A DNA stretch of 64,000 nucleotides from Desulfosporosinus fructosivorans (GTDB lineage Bacteria > Bacillota > Desulfitobacteriia > Desulfitobacteriales > Desulfitobacteriaceae). Every line of letters begins with the position of its first letter. Positions within the stretch are counted from its first letter, which is position 1. The notes below the pieces were generated by a model, which saw nothing but the letters and a program-made list of their open reading frames with translations, was not told the origin of the DNA and ran no database searches. Both the position numbers and the translations under genes were made by a program. The stretch spans positions 124,001 to 188,000 of the forward strand of contig NZ_SPQQ01000002.1 of assembly GCF_004766045.1 (NCBI RefSeq). The letters are read 5' to 3'. This document shows positions 62,840 through 64,000 of the stretch, one piece after another.

Positions 62840-63193
62840 TCAAGGAATGAGTCCGTCTTCAGTGCCTATGTTATTACTCAATCGGTCCAAAACGCTCCTA
62901 AGTCCAGGCTGTCGGACGTGATATTTTGCTCCCATATTATCGATGATTTGAAGATCGGATTCTCCAATTGCCTTAATCTCTATTTCTTGATCATTAATTA
63001 AATGAATAATAATCTTGGAATCATCTTTTGGGATTACTTCATTTGTGCCAATTACCTGAACTGAAGATAACATCCGCCTAATCTCCAGCCCTTCTGCATT
63101 AGAAACCCTCTTACCTTCATTCGGCGAAAGTGGACCATGAAAGTTTACATGTGAAAAGTTATCCCTTTCTTGTAGCGACGAAGTAGCAGACAT
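62840..63193 (-). CDS. hypothetical protein
   Basis: About 117 residues from the ATG at 63193, which has a GGGGGAT site. Predicted mixed alpha/beta with a repeated strand-like pattern (KIIIHLINDQEIEIKAIGES; SSVQVIGTNEVIPKDD). No family was recognised and nothing in the neighbourhood helps. Confidence 0.6.
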   Translation of the reverse strand: MSATSSLQERDNFSHVNFHGPLSPNEGKRVSNAEGLEIRRMLSSVQVIGTNEVIPKDDSKIIIHLINDQEIEIKAIGESDLQIIDNMGAKYHVRQPGLRSVLDRLSNNIGTEDGLIP

Positions 63194-63343
63194 CGTGATC
63201 CCCCTTAACTTTGCATCCAGAATTATTTTGTTTCTGGATTTAAAATATCGCAATCCTACTTCACAAAGAACAAATGACCCAGCGGTTTCACATACGTTAG
63301 ACGATGTTGTGCTCTACATAGAAAATCTAAATGCTGGTTTTAT

Positions 63344-63685
63344 TTAGCCTGCGTTTGTGCGATAACTTTCTTTAATAAATGACAGTAATAAAAGAATCAA
63401 TAATATCCCTGATACAATAGTCGAATAATTATAAACCCGTTTAAAGAGATCTGCACTCCACTGGACGTTATCAGTTATTATCGAATATGCAATAGTATTA
63501 GAAATTCCGATCCCGTCATGAATGCCTGGTATGAGGCTATAAATATGATTATGGGAAAGGCTAACATTTGCTAAAACTGATACTCCGAAAAGAATTAACA
63601 TTGTCTTTGAGAATTTGTAGTTATCATTTCTTTTATAAAGCAGAATGAAAAAAGCAATAGTTATTCCTATCACCACTAGTAACAT
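63344..63685 (-). CDS. hypothetical three-helix membrane protein
   Basis: 113 residues with helices at both ends (VVIGITIAFFILLYKRN; TIVSGILLILLLLSFI) and one in the middle (MLILFGVSVLANVSLS). No family was recognised. It is followed by degenerate sequence. Confidence 0.6.
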   Translation of the reverse strand: MLLVVIGITIAFFILLYKRNDNYKFSKTMLILFGVSVLANVSLSHNHIYSLIPGIHDGIGISNTIAYSIITDNVQWSADLFKRVYNYSTIVSGILLILLLLSFIKESYRTNAG

Positions 63686-63708
63686 ACTAATCCTCCCAAT
63701 TCGTTTTT

Positions 63709-63837
63709 TTAAAGTTCCCAGAACTTTGTGGAATTCTCTTTCATCTTACAAAGTTCGGTCTGTTCGACAACCAATTCTTCAAAGAGTTGAGCTAATGATT
63801 CTATATCAGAGGACGTAGCAATTTGTAAAGTTACCAA
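63709..63837 (-). pseudogene. GNAT acetyltransferase N-terminal remnant
   Basis: The frame LVTLQIATSSDIESLAQLFE followed by ELVVEQTEL has the look of a GNAT N-terminus (IRxATxxDxxxLxxLxxEL). It begins with TTG, has no ribosome-binding site and stops after 42 codons, so it is only a fragment. Confidence 0.45.
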
Positions 63838-63928
63838 TGCAACCCGCCCCCTGCCTCGAAAGGATTAATCCTAGAAAGTTGAGCAACCTCAAAACAGATG
63901 GGAGGCCTCCAACATTCACCTTATTTTG

Positions 63929-63970
63929 ATGACCATATAGTAATGACCATATAGTAATGACCATATAGTA
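63929..63970. repeat. three tandem copies of a 14-bp unit
   Basis: ATGACCATATAGTA is repeated three times without change, then a divergent copy (ATGGCCA...) follows. It is at the edge of the window, next to degenerate sequence. Confidence 0.95.
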
Positions 63971-64000
63971 ATGGCCATTTGTACGGAACCTTAATGTTAA

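Overview
The window reads as a chromosomal segment of a low-to-moderate G+C, spore-forming anaerobic Firmicute with strong sulfur metabolism. The best guess is the Desulfosporosinus/Desulfitobacterium group (Peptococcaceae), inferred from gene content only: a polysulfide/thiosulfate-reductase-type molybdoenzyme, a DsrK-like protein, MinD-type ATPases with ferredoxin inserts, BlaI/BlaR-type regulation and a YtaF sporulation protein. No rRNA or tRNA gene and no CRISPR array was seen.

Layout. (1) 0-4.8 kb, minus strand: sucC-sucD, the two methylmalonyl-CoA mutase subunits and the epimerase. This operon has a near-consensus sigma-54 promoter (4864-4879) and TGTTTCA-type upstream repeats, with a PrpR-like sigma-54 activator (5.0-6.9 kb) just upstream. 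(2) 7.2-20.6 kb, minus strand: a propanediol-utilisation bacterial microcompartment operon in the order pduA-B-C-D-E-G-H-K-J-L-(flavoprotein)-N-O-P-S-T. pduQ, U, V, W and X are absent. Next to it are a PocR-domain histidine kinase and an AraC-type response regulator (21.0-23.9 kb). Facing the other way are a second EutN/PduN-type vertex protein, a CorA-like transporter and a GlpF/PduF-like channel (24.4-26.9 kb). Propanediol is therefore probably converted to propionyl-CoA in the shell and can be passed on to succinate by the methylmalonyl-CoA route; the carboxylation step is not in the window. (3) 27-31.3 kb: a decayed butyrate-kinase fragment, then redox and sulfur-stress genes (rubrerythrin, CoA-disulfide reductase-rhodanese, DUF302 protein, ferredoxin, FmdB-like protein). 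(4) 31.3-37.3 kb: cell-envelope genes, including a BlaI repressor and a BlaR1-type M56 peptidase fused to a phosphodiester-glycosidase (NAGPA) domain, preceded by an autoregulatory BlaI-type promoter.

(5) 37.6-46.6 kb, minus strand: a respiratory operon with a multihaem cytochrome, a split YeeE/YedE sulfur transporter, PsrA-PsrB-PsrC, Rieske, cytochrome b6, a subunit-IV-like protein and a second multihaem cytochrome. The second YeeE half carries an in-frame UGA exactly where the family has the Cys of its CPGT motif, followed by a SECIS-like hairpin, so it is probably an undescribed selenoprotein. (6) 47-56 kb: small regulators, a DsrK-like Fe-S protein and a set of NifX-like, MinD/Mrp-like, IscU-like, MOSC and DUF134 genes. 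(7) 56-64 kb: a glutaredoxin-zinc ribbon protein with a CsoR/CstR-family repressor that lacks the copper-ligand His, then housekeeping genes (lytic transglycosylase, coaE, ytaF, ABC-F), small membrane proteins, a nitroreductase and degenerate sequence.

Three threads link distant parts. A dyad of the form ATACCC-N(3-5)-GGGTAT lies at the promoters of three separate units and resembles CsoR/CstR operators. A small IS200/IS605-like remnant occurs four times, twice inside the respiratory operon. Many microcompartment enzymes share an N-terminal amphipathic targeting helix.
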